Origin: JBBATK01 sp044228285
GTDB lineage: Bacteria; Bacteroidota; Ignavibacteria; Kapaibacteriales; NICIL-2
Length of the DNA stretch: 64,000 bases
NCBI GenBank assembly: GCA_044228285.1
Contig: JBGAVD010000001.1
Location: forward strand, 496,001-560,000
Direction of reading: 5' to 3'
Shown: piece by piece, positions 37,252 to 46,170 of the stretch
Layout of the letters: each line of letters starts with the position of its first letter
Numbering within the stretch: the first letter of the stretch is position 1
Notes under the pieces: generated by a model
Databases searched by the model: none
What the model was told of the DNA's origin: nothing
The model's input: only the letters and a program-made list of their open reading frames with translations
Translations under genes and position numbers: made by a program

Positions 37252-37569
37252 ATGGCGAACCCAGAAGCGCAACCAAACGCTCAACAAATCAATATCGAAC
37301 TCGGCGAAAAAGAAGCAGAAGGCATCTATTCGAACCTTGCGATTATTTCACACTCACCCGCAGAGTTCGTCATCGACTTCACGCGCATTCTCCCTGGCGT
37401 TCCCAAGGCTCGCGTACTCTCTCGGATCGTGATGACTCCTCAACACGCGAAACTCTTACTTGGTGCTCTTAACGACAACATCATGCGCTATGAGCAGCAA
37501 TACGGTGAAATCAGCGTGAATGATGGGAACTTGATGCCTCCTATGGGCGAAGGTCAGAAGTTTCACTAG
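37252..37569 (+). CDS. DUF3467 family protein
   Basis: 105 residues, similar to DUF3467 (INIELGEKEAEGIYSNLAII, then EFVIDFTRILPGVPKARV and MTPQHAKLLLGALNDNIMRYE). The family is widespread in Bacteroidota and its function is unknown. ATG 37252 follows an AAAGGA Shine-Dalgarno-like site and is preferred to an in-frame GTG at 37231, which lies against the preceding terminator. Confidence 0.85.
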   Translation: MANPEAQPNAQQINIELGEKEAEGIYSNLAIISHSPAEFVIDFTRILPGVPKARVLSRIVMTPQHAKLLLGALNDNIMRYEQQYGEISVNDGNLMPPMGEGQKFH

Positions 37570-38051
37570 TCATACACGCAACAGAATCTTAGTCAATCAT
37601 TTACTGCTTAGGTCTTCAGACTGTGCATACTTCTGTGACCTCGCTCGTGCGGTGTGATTCTATGGCTGAGTATATCGTGAACACGCACACGAGGTTCTTT
37701 CACTGACGATTTCTGGCAAACACACAACTGAAGTGCTCCACAGGCGATGATGGTTCAGTTGAGCTCGATTGGTTGTGGGTTTCGATTCGTCATCGTATTG
37801 CGCATATCCTTCGTATAGCACTTTGTCTTGGTTGAGAATTGACACAGAGCACGCGCAAAGTTCCATGAGCTCAGACGTGCGGAGTGCTTGAAGTTTGAAA
37901 GAAGCTGTGCGTAGAGTGATCGGACATGAGTGCAGACGCAGAATATCTCTGCATTCGATGTGGCGCAAGACGATGACTCGATACATTGAAGTACCGGATT
38001 TGTAACAACTGAAATTTTATACATTAGACGTAGAACTACGAATATTCAGAC
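37570..38051. other. Intergenic region upstream of clpP
   Basis: 482 bases without a supported gene or RNA. An open frame on the minus strand (37660-37986) has no recognisable features. Confidence 0.45.
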
Positions 38052-38663
38052 ATGATTCACTCCACACAGATTACAGACCAGCTAGTACCGTACGTTATAG
38101 AGCAAACCAGCCGTGGCGAGCGTTCGTACGACATATACTCACGTCTGCTGAAAGAACGCATCATTTTCATTGGAACACCCATCGACGATTATGTAGCGTC
38201 GCTGAGTATCGCCCAGCTCTTGTTTCTCGCGAGCGAGGATCCAACAAAAGATATCTTCATGTACATCAACTCACCTGGTGGTAGTGTGACTGCCGGTTTG
38301 GCGATCTACGACACCATGCAGTTCATCAAGCCAGATATCTCAACCTATTGCGTTGGTATGGCTGCATCGATGGCGCAGGTTCTACTCTGTGCTGGAACGA
38401 AAGGGAAGCGCTTTGCTTTGCCTCACTCCCGTATCATGCTGCACCAGCCCTTAGGTGGAACACAGGGCCAAGCAACCGATATTGAGATTTACACCAAAGA
38501 GATGCTTCGCATTCGCGATACTCTTTATTCGATCATTCAACGCCATAGCGGACAGAGCTATGAACGTATCAAAGCAGACGCGGATCGTGACAATTACATG
38601 TCGCCTCAAGAAGCTCTCGAATACGGCTTGATCGATTCAATTCTCGAGAATTCCAAAGACTAA
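38052..38663 (+). CDS. clpP: ATP-dependent Clp protease proteolytic subunit
   Basis: 203 residues. The catalytic triad is at the expected spacing: Ser106 (GMAASMAQVLL), His131 (PHSRIMLHQP) and Asp180 (DADRDNYM). Also YINSPGGSVTAGLAIYD and the handle region. The residues after the catalytic Ser-Met are AQ rather than the common GA. The barrel partner is ClpX, encoded 530 bases downstream; unlike many genomes there is no tig upstream. Confidence 0.96.
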   Translation: MIHSTQITDQLVPYVIEQTSRGERSYDIYSRLLKERIIFIGTPIDDYVASLSIAQLLFLASEDPTKDIFMYINSPGGSVTAGLAIYDTMQFIKPDISTYCVGMAASMAQVLLCAGTKGKRFALPHSRIMLHQPLGGTQGQATDIEIYTKEMLRIRDTLYSIIQRHSGQSYERIKADADRDNYMSPQEALEYGLIDSILENSKD

Positions 38664-39193
38664 GTGCTTTTCAGGTGTCCTTACTACGATGTTGCAAACC
38701 TGTCATGCTAGTGTTCATTATGTGTGAGAACAGCTAGTCAGCCTCGTGAGAAGTCAAACGATGACTAGCATACTCTCTATTCGTCTAGTTGTCTGTTAGA
38801 CTCTGACAAAACTTCACAGTGTTTTGCTCAGGCACGCACGAAGATTTACAAGCAGTGCATCGTTTACGCTTTACATCTGATCGTCTGGGAGATTCTGGAA
38901 GGAATGTCTTTGAGTTCTTTGCACAGAGCATTGGTTTTGGAGCGAAGCAACGGGCGCGAAGCGCGCGTGTATGAAAAAGGCTCCTGAGAATTTTCCATTG
39001 AAGATGTTCCCCAAGAAGTGCGCTTTGGTGTGAAGAGATGTGGGTATACAAGTTTGATTCTAAAGCAGGACTGCCTTTGGTAGTCTATGAGCGCATAAGT
39101 GATTCAAGTGTTAATAGTTGGTGATTAAAGATAAGTGAGCACACTACGTGCTAGCTACCTAAGCGAAGCTGCACGTTCCATCAAGTTGAGATT
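38664..39193. other. Intergenic region between clpP and clpX
   Basis: 530 bases without a supported gene. It includes a short GCGC-GAA-GCGC mini-hairpin at 38954-38964. The gap suggests that clpP and clpX are transcribed separately. Confidence 0.45.
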
Positions 39194-40471
39194 ATGAAAA
39201 AAGAACAGCGTGAAGAAGAGATGCAATGTACTTTTTGTGGACGTAAGCCGCATGAAGTCACGACGATCATCACCTCCCCAAATGGTGCTAACATCTGCGA
39301 CCTCTGCTTAGTAAACTCGTTGATTCTCATGCAGCAGAATCAGAAGAAGACGGAGCCTATGGAGACTCGTCCGCTGAATTATAATCTGCCAAAGCCTATT
39401 GAGATCAAAGGGAAGTTGGATGAGTATGTGATTGGTCAGGATGAAGCAAAGCGTTCTCTTTCCGTTGCTGTGTATAATCACTATAAGCGTATTCTCTCTC
39501 ACGGCATGGTTGGAATGTATGAGGACGTAGAGATCGAAAAGAGTAATATCCTTATGCTGGGGCCAACAGGTACGGGTAAGACCCTCCTTGCGCAAACCTT
39601 AGCTCGAGTACTCGATGTTCCATTTGCGATCGCCGATGCAACTACAGTTACCGAATCTGGTTACGTAGGTGATGATGTTGAAAGTATCATTGTGAACCTT
39701 GTTCAGAATGCTGACTTTGATGTAAGTAAGGCAGAGATTGGTATTATCTATATCGATGAGATTGATAAAATCACTCGCAAGTCAGATAGCGCGAGTATCA
39801 CTCGTGATGTGAGTGGAGAAGGTGTGCAGCAAGGCCTGCTGAAACTCTTAGAAGGCACCGTGGCAGGCGTGCCTCCACGCGGAGGAAGAAAGCATCCGGA
39901 ACAACCTCTCTTACAAGTGAACACAAAGAACATTCTCTTCATTTGTGGTGGTGCCTTTGACGGATTAGAGAAGATCATTGCACGCAGAATGAAGGCCGCA
40001 ACCATTGGTTTCCATAGTGCCACCGAAACCAACATCGAAGAGAACTATGAGTTGTTCCAGTATGCAGAGCCAGATGACTTCATCAAGTTCGGCTTCATTC
40101 CAGAGTTTATGGGACGTTTGCCCGTCTTCGCTCCATTGCGGCCTCTCGACGATGAAGCCATGTTGAGTATTCTTACCGAACCAAAGAATGCGATCACGAA
40201 GCAATATGAAAAACTCTTCTACATGGAAGGTGTGGAGTTAGAGTTCGAGAAGGCTGCGTTGCTTGAAATTGTCAGTATGGCAAAGGAACGCAAGACAGGT
40301 GCACGGGGATTGCGATCCATTATGGAGAATGCAATGCTTCCCATCATGTTCCATCTTCCAAGTCGTGAGAATCTCCGACGTGTCATAATTACCAAAGAAG
40401 CCATTCGTGGGGAAGATGAGCCTATTTACATTCCGCACAAAACGCATCGTACTATTGCCGATGCTGCCTAG
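39194..40471 (+). CDS. clpX: Clp protease ATP-binding subunit ClpX
   Basis: 425-residue AAA+ unfoldase. N-terminal zinc-binding domain with C12, C15, C35 and C38 (CTFC ... CDLC); Walker A GPTGTGKT (123-130); pore loop GYVG; Walker B IIYIDEIDKI; and the EGVQQGLLKLLEG helix. Normal length. Feeds substrates to ClpP. Confidence 0.97.
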   Translation: MKKEQREEEMQCTFCGRKPHEVTTIITSPNGANICDLCLVNSLILMQQNQKKTEPMETRPLNYNLPKPIEIKGKLDEYVIGQDEAKRSLSVAVYNHYKRILSHGMVGMYEDVEIEKSNILMLGPTGTGKTLLAQTLARVLDVPFAIADATTVTESGYVGDDVESIIVNLVQNADFDVSKAEIGIIYIDEIDKITRKSDSASITRDVSGEGVQQGLLKLLEGTVAGVPPRGGRKHPEQPLLQVNTKNILFICGGAFDGLEKIIARRMKAATIGFHSATETNIEENYELFQYAEPDDFIKFGFIPEFMGRLPVFAPLRPLDDEAMLSILTEPKNAITKQYEKLFYMEGVELEFEKAALLEIVSMAKERKTGARGLRSIMENAMLPIMFHLPSRENLRRVIITKEAIRGEDEPIYIPHKTHRTIADAA

Positions 40472-40758
40472 GTAGAGTCAGAGACACTGAAGAGACAATT
40501 AAGTGACGCTGCAGTACGAGTAAAGGGAATAGCTTTTTTCCTTCACTTGGCAGCTTGCATGCTCCTTCATTGCAGGTATAGAGCTGTTCCAAATCTGTTC
40601 CAAATCTGTTTGAAGCCAATTGAGCATCAGCTCTTCCCGCACAGTTTTTGTGTTGCTTCACTCTCTTGATAAGCAGAATACTATAATACTCCCTTCAGTC
40701 CAACAAAAACTCAAGCGGGTTTCAACCGCAGGACTTGTCTCATGGGCATGCACTGAGC

Positions 40759-41169
40759 TTAGGAATCGAGCTGCCAGTCGATTGTAACGACAATGGAAGG
40801 GCTGAGACTTTCTTTGACCGGACATGTCTCTGCGGCTTTGCGAAGAATGCTCATCTGCTCCTCACTGTACTGTCCATGTAGTTGTATGCTCACAGGGAGC
40901 TCGGCAATTCTTCGTGTAGGCACAGAAGTCATAATCTTCTGTACCGAAGCTTCGCAGGCTTGCAGCTCAAATCCATTTTTACGTGCAAGGATGCCCATCG
41001 TGGTAACTATACATGAAACGAGCGAGGCTGCACACAGGTCAGTAGGCGAGAAGCTCTGTCCCTTACCCATATTATCGAGCGGTGCATCTGTGTCTAAGAG
41101 CGTTGCAGATGGACCGTGTTCTAATTGACAACGGAGTTCCGATTCGTAGCGAAGAAGTATCTGTACCAT
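40759..41169 (-). CDS. OsmC/Ohr-family protein
   Basis: 136-residue OsmC-like protein. The redox motif SPTDLCAASLVSCIVTTMG carries two Cys, one at the usual peroxidatic position; the second conserved Cys appears in ETCPVKESLS. Family members reduce organic peroxides or bind thiol compounds in the cytoplasm. The exact subfamily cannot be told. It is a single gene, divergent from the SpoIIE phosphatase. Confidence 0.88.
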   Translation of the reverse strand: MVQILLRYESELRCQLEHGPSATLLDTDAPLDNMGKGQSFSPTDLCAASLVSCIVTTMGILARKNGFELQACEASVQKIMTSVPTRRIAELPVSIQLHGQYSEEQMSILRKAAETCPVKESLSPSIVVTIDWQLDS

Positions 41170-41412
41170 GATTGTATGTAAAGCTGTAGAAGAATGAATC
41201 CAAAGTCTGTACTGCAGTTCAGACTGATAGTGGGGCAGTAGCGAAGCGGACTGAGAAGAGCGAGGGGTTCAGTATAGCATCAGAGGCTGGTATTCGCTCG
41301 AGCTGCGTTTCAAAGTCCATCGATTCTGCGCGAACAAATTACGTCGCGGTAGAGAATTGACAGTACTGTAGAACCGTTGTCAAGCAGAAGATGATCGCAT
41401 TGACTGAACGTG

Positions 41413-41442
41413 TTGCCGGACAGCGTCTGTCATAGTAGTTTG
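41413..41442 (+). promoter_or_regulatory. Promoter of the PDZ-GAF-SpoIIE gene
   Basis: TTG (41413-41415) then 20 bases then TAGTTTG (41436-41442). Spacing fits the Bacteroidota -33/-7 arrangement, with the -7 one base short of TAnnTTTG. It lies 22 bases before the ATG. Confidence 0.5.
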
Positions 41443-41463
41443 CGCCCTCTATATTCAGCACAC

Positions 41464-44025
41464 ATGATCGCATTCCTCCGACGTTTTTCCGCTTCCACGA
41501 TAAAGATGTTCTACCTGACGCTAGCTCTGATGCTGCTCGTAGGTGGATCCATCAACTTTATTCAAAATTCTATCATCCATGGCCAGAGTAACGATGAGTG
41601 TGCGTGGAAGCAGCTGCGTTCACGCGACTCTGTTGCGCTCATTACCAATGTGAAAAAGGGTGGGGTTGCAGATCAGGCTGGGCTTATGAACGGCGATACC
41701 CTCATGATGATCAACGGTCAGCGCTTTGTATATCGCACTGTGCAAGGTCTCATTGACCCACTCAATTGGGGTGATTATGCGAGTTACACGATAAAGCGGG
41801 GATCTCAGACCCTCGTGATCCCAGTTCGAATCGTCAAGGTGTTCAACCTCTTTACCTTTTCGCTGTTCTTTACAGGTGTTCTATTTACTCTCGTTGGACT
41901 CTTGACGGTAATGTCTAAGCCGCAAGGCGAATTGCAGCAGCGCTTCATGAACTACTGCCTGTCCAACGGTTTTATCTTTACTATTGGTACTGGAATTAAC
42001 ATTCAGCATTATCATCTGAGTCCACTCCAGGGACTGGCAGTCGTGATTATCGTGCTTGTTATTCTTATAGCTGCCTTGCCTCAACAGATCCTCTTCTTCA
42101 GCTATTTTCCGAAGAGCACGAAAAAATCGGATGAGAAGTGGCTACGCATATCAGTGTATGCAGCAGCGTTTGTGTGTGTGTGCGTTATCAGTTTTGGTAG
42201 AGACGGAATAGTGCCTGGCGAGTGGGCTGACTCGTTAGTACTCAACTTACTCGTGGCTCTCTGTTCAATTGGAGTGTTTACCTTCTATCCAACAGGTTTG
42301 GGTCGCTTAACTCAGATTTATTTCTCTGATCCTTCAAAAGAGCACCGCAAGCCAATACGTCCCATCATCTTTGCTTTCTTCATCTCGATTAGTTCAATGC
42401 TCTACTTTGCCATTGCGGTGCAAAGTGTGCCATTTGCTGTTTTTTTACAGCCAGAGTTGACACTGCCGCTCGTGTTGTTTGTGTCAACGCCAATCTCTAT
42501 TGCATACAGCATCTTCCGCTATGGCTTAATGGACCTCGGCATTATCGTTGAGCGAAGCTTGATTTTTGCAATTGCCACTGCAGTTCTTGCGGTGCTTTAT
42601 TTCACAGTCGTTTCCTTATTGTCATCATTCCTTGGTGGCTACATGGCTTCCGCCTTTGGCTTGGATACCGCGCACGGAACAAACATTTGGATTACGGTGA
42701 GTGCCTTTGTTGTCCTTGGGCTAGCCTTCGATCCAGTGAAACGAAGAACAGAAGATTGGGTTGCAAAAGTGTTCTATCAGGAGCGAATCAATTATCAGAA
42801 AGCACTTCTTGAACTCAGTAGAGAGTTGCCAGGCTTAATCAATTTCGAACAGATCGTTGAGACATTGCGAACTAGATTGATGAATACCCTGCACCTTGAT
42901 ATGGTGTTGATTCACCTGTCACCGCAGCGATACGCAGACGTCACCCGTAGTGCTGCATACCGCGCAAGTGCAGTGCAGGATCTTAGTTCTTCGCAACAAG
43001 CTTTGTTTGATTCGTTGTGTGCTCAGCCAAAGGTACTCAGCTTGGGACACCATGAGAGCGAAGAGCTGGAAGAGACTGTGCGTAAGGAATTACTGTACAC
43101 CGACAAGCTTGCGCTTGCTCTTCCCATGATGCTGAAGAATGAGGTGGTTGGGATGATTGCTGTTGGAAAGAAGATGAGTGGCAAGGGGTACAGTAGTGAG
43201 GATGTGGATCTTTTGCAGACCATTGCGAGCCAAGCGGCTGTAGCGTGTGAGAATGCCCGCCTGCACGAAACGGAAATACAGAAGCAGAAGATGGAAGATT
43301 CTCTAGCTATTGCTCGACGCATCCAGCAGAGTCTGCTTCCACAGCACTGGCCGACGGTGCAAGGACTTGATGCCTGCGGTAGCTCCGTGCCAGCAGAGAT
43401 TGTTGGCGGCGATTTCTTCGACCTCATCGAGCTTAGTGCAACGAAGCTCGTGGTGGTTGTTGGTGATGTATCTGGTAAGGGAATTTCTGCTGCATTGTAC
43501 ATGTCTAAGATTCAAGGAATGATGCAGCTTGCAGCAAATCGTTTTGAAACGCCACGCGAAATGCTGACCTACTTGAACTCGCATGTCTATGGTTCTATGG
43601 AACGCAATTCCTTCGTAACTATGGCACTCGGAATGTTTGATATGGAGAAGAAGGAGTTGCGCCTGTGTCGTTGCGGTCATACCAAGCCTCTGATGGTGCT
43701 TGATGGAGAGGTGTCTACTATTGACGCACGAGGACTGGGTATCGGGCTCTGTGATACAGACCTCTTTTCACGACATCTCCAAGAAATTGTGATACCATTG
43801 AAAAAATCACAACGATTTGTGTTCTTCTCTGACGGTCTCAACGAAGCAGTCGACGCCTCGAACGAACAGTATGGGGACGACCGTTTACAGTCACACTTAG
43901 CAAAGAGTGCAGCACTTCATGCGAACGCACTCGTTCGCGAGCTGACAGAATCTGTTGATGCATTTCGTCGAGAAACCGTGCTGTTTGATGACCTTACCAT
44001 TGTGGTTGTTGACGTCACTGAGTAA
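41464..44025 (+). CDS. Membrane PDZ-GAF-SpoIIE (PP2C) protein phosphatase
   Basis: 853-residue signalling protein. TM1 about 15-35; an extracytoplasmic PDZ-like domain about 46-122 (VALITNVKKGGVADQAGLMNGD); about seven further hydrophobic segments to about 420; a GAF domain about 440-600; and a SpoIIE/PP2C phosphatase domain about 610-853 with metal-site motifs GGDFFDL, VVGDVSGKGIS, FFSDGLNEA and FDDLTIVVV. A ligand seen in the periplasm or membrane would control dephosphorylation of a Ser/Thr-phosphorylated target, often an anti-anti-sigma factor; no such partner is nearby. ATG 41464 gives the family N-terminus; an upstream TTG at 41410 does not help. Confidence 0.87.
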   Translation: MIAFLRRFSASTIKMFYLTLALMLLVGGSINFIQNSIIHGQSNDECAWKQLRSRDSVALITNVKKGGVADQAGLMNGDTLMMINGQRFVYRTVQGLIDPLNWGDYASYTIKRGSQTLVIPVRIVKVFNLFTFSLFFTGVLFTLVGLLTVMSKPQGELQQRFMNYCLSNGFIFTIGTGINIQHYHLSPLQGLAVVIIVLVILIAALPQQILFFSYFPKSTKKSDEKWLRISVYAAAFVCVCVISFGRDGIVPGEWADSLVLNLLVALCSIGVFTFYPTGLGRLTQIYFSDPSKEHRKPIRPIIFAFFISISSMLYFAIAVQSVPFAVFLQPELTLPLVLFVSTPISIAYSIFRYGLMDLGIIVERSLIFAIATAVLAVLYFTVVSLLSSFLGGYMASAFGLDTAHGTNIWITVSAFVVLGLAFDPVKRRTEDWVAKVFYQERINYQKALLELSRELPGLINFEQIVETLRTRLMNTLHLDMVLIHLSPQRYADVTRSAAYRASAVQDLSSSQQALFDSLCAQPKVLSLGHHESEELEETVRKELLYTDKLALALPMMLKNEVVGMIAVGKKMSGKGYSSEDVDLLQTIASQAAVACENARLHETEIQKQKMEDSLAIARRIQQSLLPQHWPTVQGLDACGSSVPAEIVGGDFFDLIELSATKLVVVVGDVSGKGISAALYMSKIQGMMQLAANRFETPREMLTYLNSHVYGSMERNSFVTMALGMFDMEKKELRLCRCGHTKPLMVLDGEVSTIDARGLGIGLCDTDLFSRHLQEIVIPLKKSQRFVFFSDGLNEAVDASNEQYGDDRLQSHLAKSAALHANALVRELTESVDAFRRETVLFDDLTIVVVDVTE

Positions 44026-44367
44026 AGTGTTTGTGCATCTAGCTTCTCCATGTATACAGGCCTGTCTTTCCTTGGAATGATGAGAGCTTGATACGTCCAC
44101 CCAAACTCATCGCAGCTCAGGGTTTGCCCATCTATCACGTCCGGATTAGATACATCCACATTTGTTTGCTCCCAGCTCAAAGCACTTTGCTCTGTCATAT
44201 CTTGTGATTCGCTCCCTAGATAGAGAATTCCCAGGTCTGCACTCTAGTCCCATACTCTGAACTACCATCTCGGCAGCATAGAATGCGACTGCCCAGAGTT
44301 TGGCGGGCTGAACTTGCTCGAACAGGCTTTGTTTTTCGACTATTAAGGCTTAAATCTGAAAAGTGCC
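44026..44367. other. Intergenic region upstream of the redox operon
   Basis: About 340 bases. A minus-strand open frame (43917-44198) begins here and has fairly protein-like composition in its first 55 codons, but then runs antisense into the phosphatase gene; not called as a gene. Confidence 0.4.
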
Positions 44368-44409
44368 TTGTAGATCTGCTAAAAGTAGCTAGTTTGGACA
44401 AAGTCCAAA
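44368..44409 (+). promoter_or_regulatory. Promoter with overlapping operator-like inverted repeat
   Basis: TTG (44368-44370), a 19-base spacer, then TAGTTTG (44390-44396). A perfect inverted repeat TTTGGAC-AAA-GTCCAAA (44393-44409) overlaps the -7 element and the probable start site, as expected for a repressor operator. It precedes the di-heme/Rieske/barrel operon by 18 bases. The regulator is unknown. Confidence 0.55.
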
Positions 44410-44427
44410 TAAGAAATGAAGTGAAAA

Positions 44428-45717
44428 GTGTCAAAACGAACGAAAAACGATCTTTTTAATCTGCTACTTTCAAGCTACCTGCTGTTGAAGAGGAGAGGAA
44501 GAAATTCTCTACAACGTGTTTTATTGATGCTCAGCCTTAGCCTTGTATCCTGTGATACGGTGTTTGGACCTGCCGCAGCTAATGATTCCGTTCTTGACGG
44601 TGCTATAGAAGATTTAAGCGCTTCACAATTACGAGCACACGTTGCTGGTGATGACGAATTCGGCAAAATATTTAGTGATGTTGATGGATTAGGACCAATC
44701 TTCAATGCTGCTTCATGCGAGTCTTGTCATATAGGCGATGGTCGGGGTCATTCGGGTTTCGCCTTTCTACGATTTGGCAAAGCAAACGGTGATGTTGTCG
44801 ACCATATGCTTGATGAAGGAGGTCCACAGCTTCAAGATCGATCACTACCAGGCTTTGCTCCAGAGTATCTACCGGCGAGCGCAAACGTACACTCACGTTT
44901 TCTTGCTCCTCCGGTTACTGGATTGGGCTATCTGGAAGCAGTGGAGGATAGCGTCATACTTGCGAGTGAGGATCCTAACGACAAAGATGGTGATGGAATT
45001 AGTGGTGTGGGTTCCTTTGTTGCCCTTCCTCCATTCGTTGAGCTTCGCTCAACCTCGGTGCTTCGAGACGGAAAAGTACTTGCGCGTTTTGGTCGCAAAG
45101 CAGGTGCTGTGGATTTAGTGCATCAAACCGTAAATGCCTATTTCAATGATATGGGTTTGAGTTCAGACTATCATCCCCTTGATATTGAGAATGTACAATC
45201 TGAAAAGGGCATTGGCGATCTTGTTCCAGAGCCCGAGGTATCCTCAGCGACCATAAACTCAGTCGTCTTCTACCTTCGAACCTTGAAAGTTCCGCCGAGA
45301 AGAAGAGACAAGGATGCAGCGGTTGTTCGTGGCGAGAAGATTTTTCAAAATATAGGTTGCGCGTCCTGTCATAGCCCAACGCTTGTGACCGGAGCTTCAG
45401 CCATTGCGTCTCTGTCGAAGAAGGAGATTCATCCCTATACCGACATGCTGCTTCACGATATGGGAGCAGAACTCAATGATGGCTATACCGAAGCGTCAGC
45501 AAAACCGGGAGAGTGGCGCACAGCTCCATTGTGGGGACTAGGACTTGCAGGTGTGTCGACTGGTTCGCAGGTGTTTTATCTGCATGATGGCCGTGCACGT
45601 ACTCTTAGCGATGCTATCATGCTCCACGGCGGTGAAGGATCGGCTAGTAGGGCGAAGTACAAGGCACTCTCAGTCACTGAGCAACAAGATCTTGTTCAAT
45701 TTCTTGAATCCCTCTAG
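44428..45717 (+). CDS. Di-heme oxidoreductase lipoprotein (DUF1111/DHOR family)
   Basis: 429 residues from GTG 44428; ATG 44527 would leave a very short signal. The N-terminus ends in a lipobox (SLSLVSC), so it is probably an envelope lipoprotein. Two c-type heme motifs, C97ESCH and C311ASCH, and family sequence such as FGKIFSDVDGLGPIFNAASC and APLWGLGLAGVSTG mark it as a DUF1111 'thiol oxidoreductase' or di-heme peroxidase-like protein. DUF1111 proteins are often found with metal-uptake systems, and their reaction is not settled. First gene of a three-gene unit; Rieske follows after 10 bases. Confidence 0.88.
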   Translation: MSKRTKNDLFNLLLSSYLLLKRRGRNSLQRVLLMLSLSLVSCDTVFGPAAANDSVLDGAIEDLSASQLRAHVAGDDEFGKIFSDVDGLGPIFNAASCESCHIGDGRGHSGFAFLRFGKANGDVVDHMLDEGGPQLQDRSLPGFAPEYLPASANVHSRFLAPPVTGLGYLEAVEDSVILASEDPNDKDGDGISGVGSFVALPPFVELRSTSVLRDGKVLARFGRKAGAVDLVHQTVNAYFNDMGLSSDYHPLDIENVQSEKGIGDLVPEPEVSSATINSVVFYLRTLKVPPRRRDKDAAVVRGEKIFQNIGCASCHSPTLVTGASAIASLSKKEIHPYTDMLLHDMGAELNDGYTEASAKPGEWRTAPLWGLGLAGVSTGSQVFYLHDGRARTLSDAIMLHGGEGSASRAKYKALSVTEQQDLVQFLESL

Positions 45718-45727
45718 ACGCACGCAG

Positions 45728-46165
45728 ATGAAGAAGACAACCCTAACTCGGAAAGAGTTCTTATCTGAATGTGCTAGCCTCACGGTAGGCATAGGCTTGC
45801 TTAGTGTGTTGAGTTTAGAATCGTGCTCCACTGTTCCAACTGTCGACGCTGAGTGGACAGCAGAGGGCGCTCGTGTCAAGAAGAGTGAGTTTACTGTACA
45901 CCCCTCATTCAAACTTGGTCGAAAGCATCCATTTGTTGCACCCGTGTTTGTTGAAAAGGTCAGTGATCAAGTGTACACTGCTGTGCAAATGAAATGCACT
46001 CACAAAGGCTGCGAACTTGTGAGCGATGGTCCAGTATTGAGTTGTCCTTGCCATGGAGCTGAGTTTAGCCATGACGGCACTGTATTGTCGCCACCAGCAA
46101 CCGAGAACTTAAAAACGTACCGAGTAAGTATTCAAGAAGAAACAATCACCATTCACTTTTATTGA
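45728..46165 (+). CDS. Rieske [2Fe-2S] protein, bc1 type
   Basis: 145 residues. Cluster motif CTHKGC (Cys90, His92, Cys95) and SCPCHGAEF (Cys106, Cys108, His109): the Cys-His pairs bind the cluster, and Cys95/Cys108 are placed for the disulfide of high-potential Rieske proteins. The N-terminus TRKEFL followed by a hydrophobic stretch resembles a Tat signal with Arg-Lys, and ESCS may be a lipobox (Cys33). Probably periplasmic, passing electrons with the preceding di-heme protein. No cytochrome b gene is adjacent. ATG 45728; an open frame extending upstream overlaps the preceding gene and is rejected. Confidence 0.88.
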   Translation: MKKTTLTRKEFLSECASLTVGIGLLSVLSLESCSTVPTVDAEWTAEGARVKKSEFTVHPSFKLGRKHPFVAPVFVEKVSDQVYTAVQMKCTHKGCELVSDGPVLSCPCHGAEFSHDGTVLSPPATENLKTYRVSIQEETITIHFY

Positions 46166-46170
46166 TCGAT

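Noticed and set aside
37660..37986. 108-codon minus-strand frame upstream of clpP
   Set aside because: No domain, signal peptide or start context; composition not protein-like.
45545..45727. N-terminal extension of the Rieske frame
   Set aside because: Overlaps the 3' end of the di-heme gene in another frame; ATG 45728 gives a proper signal sequence.
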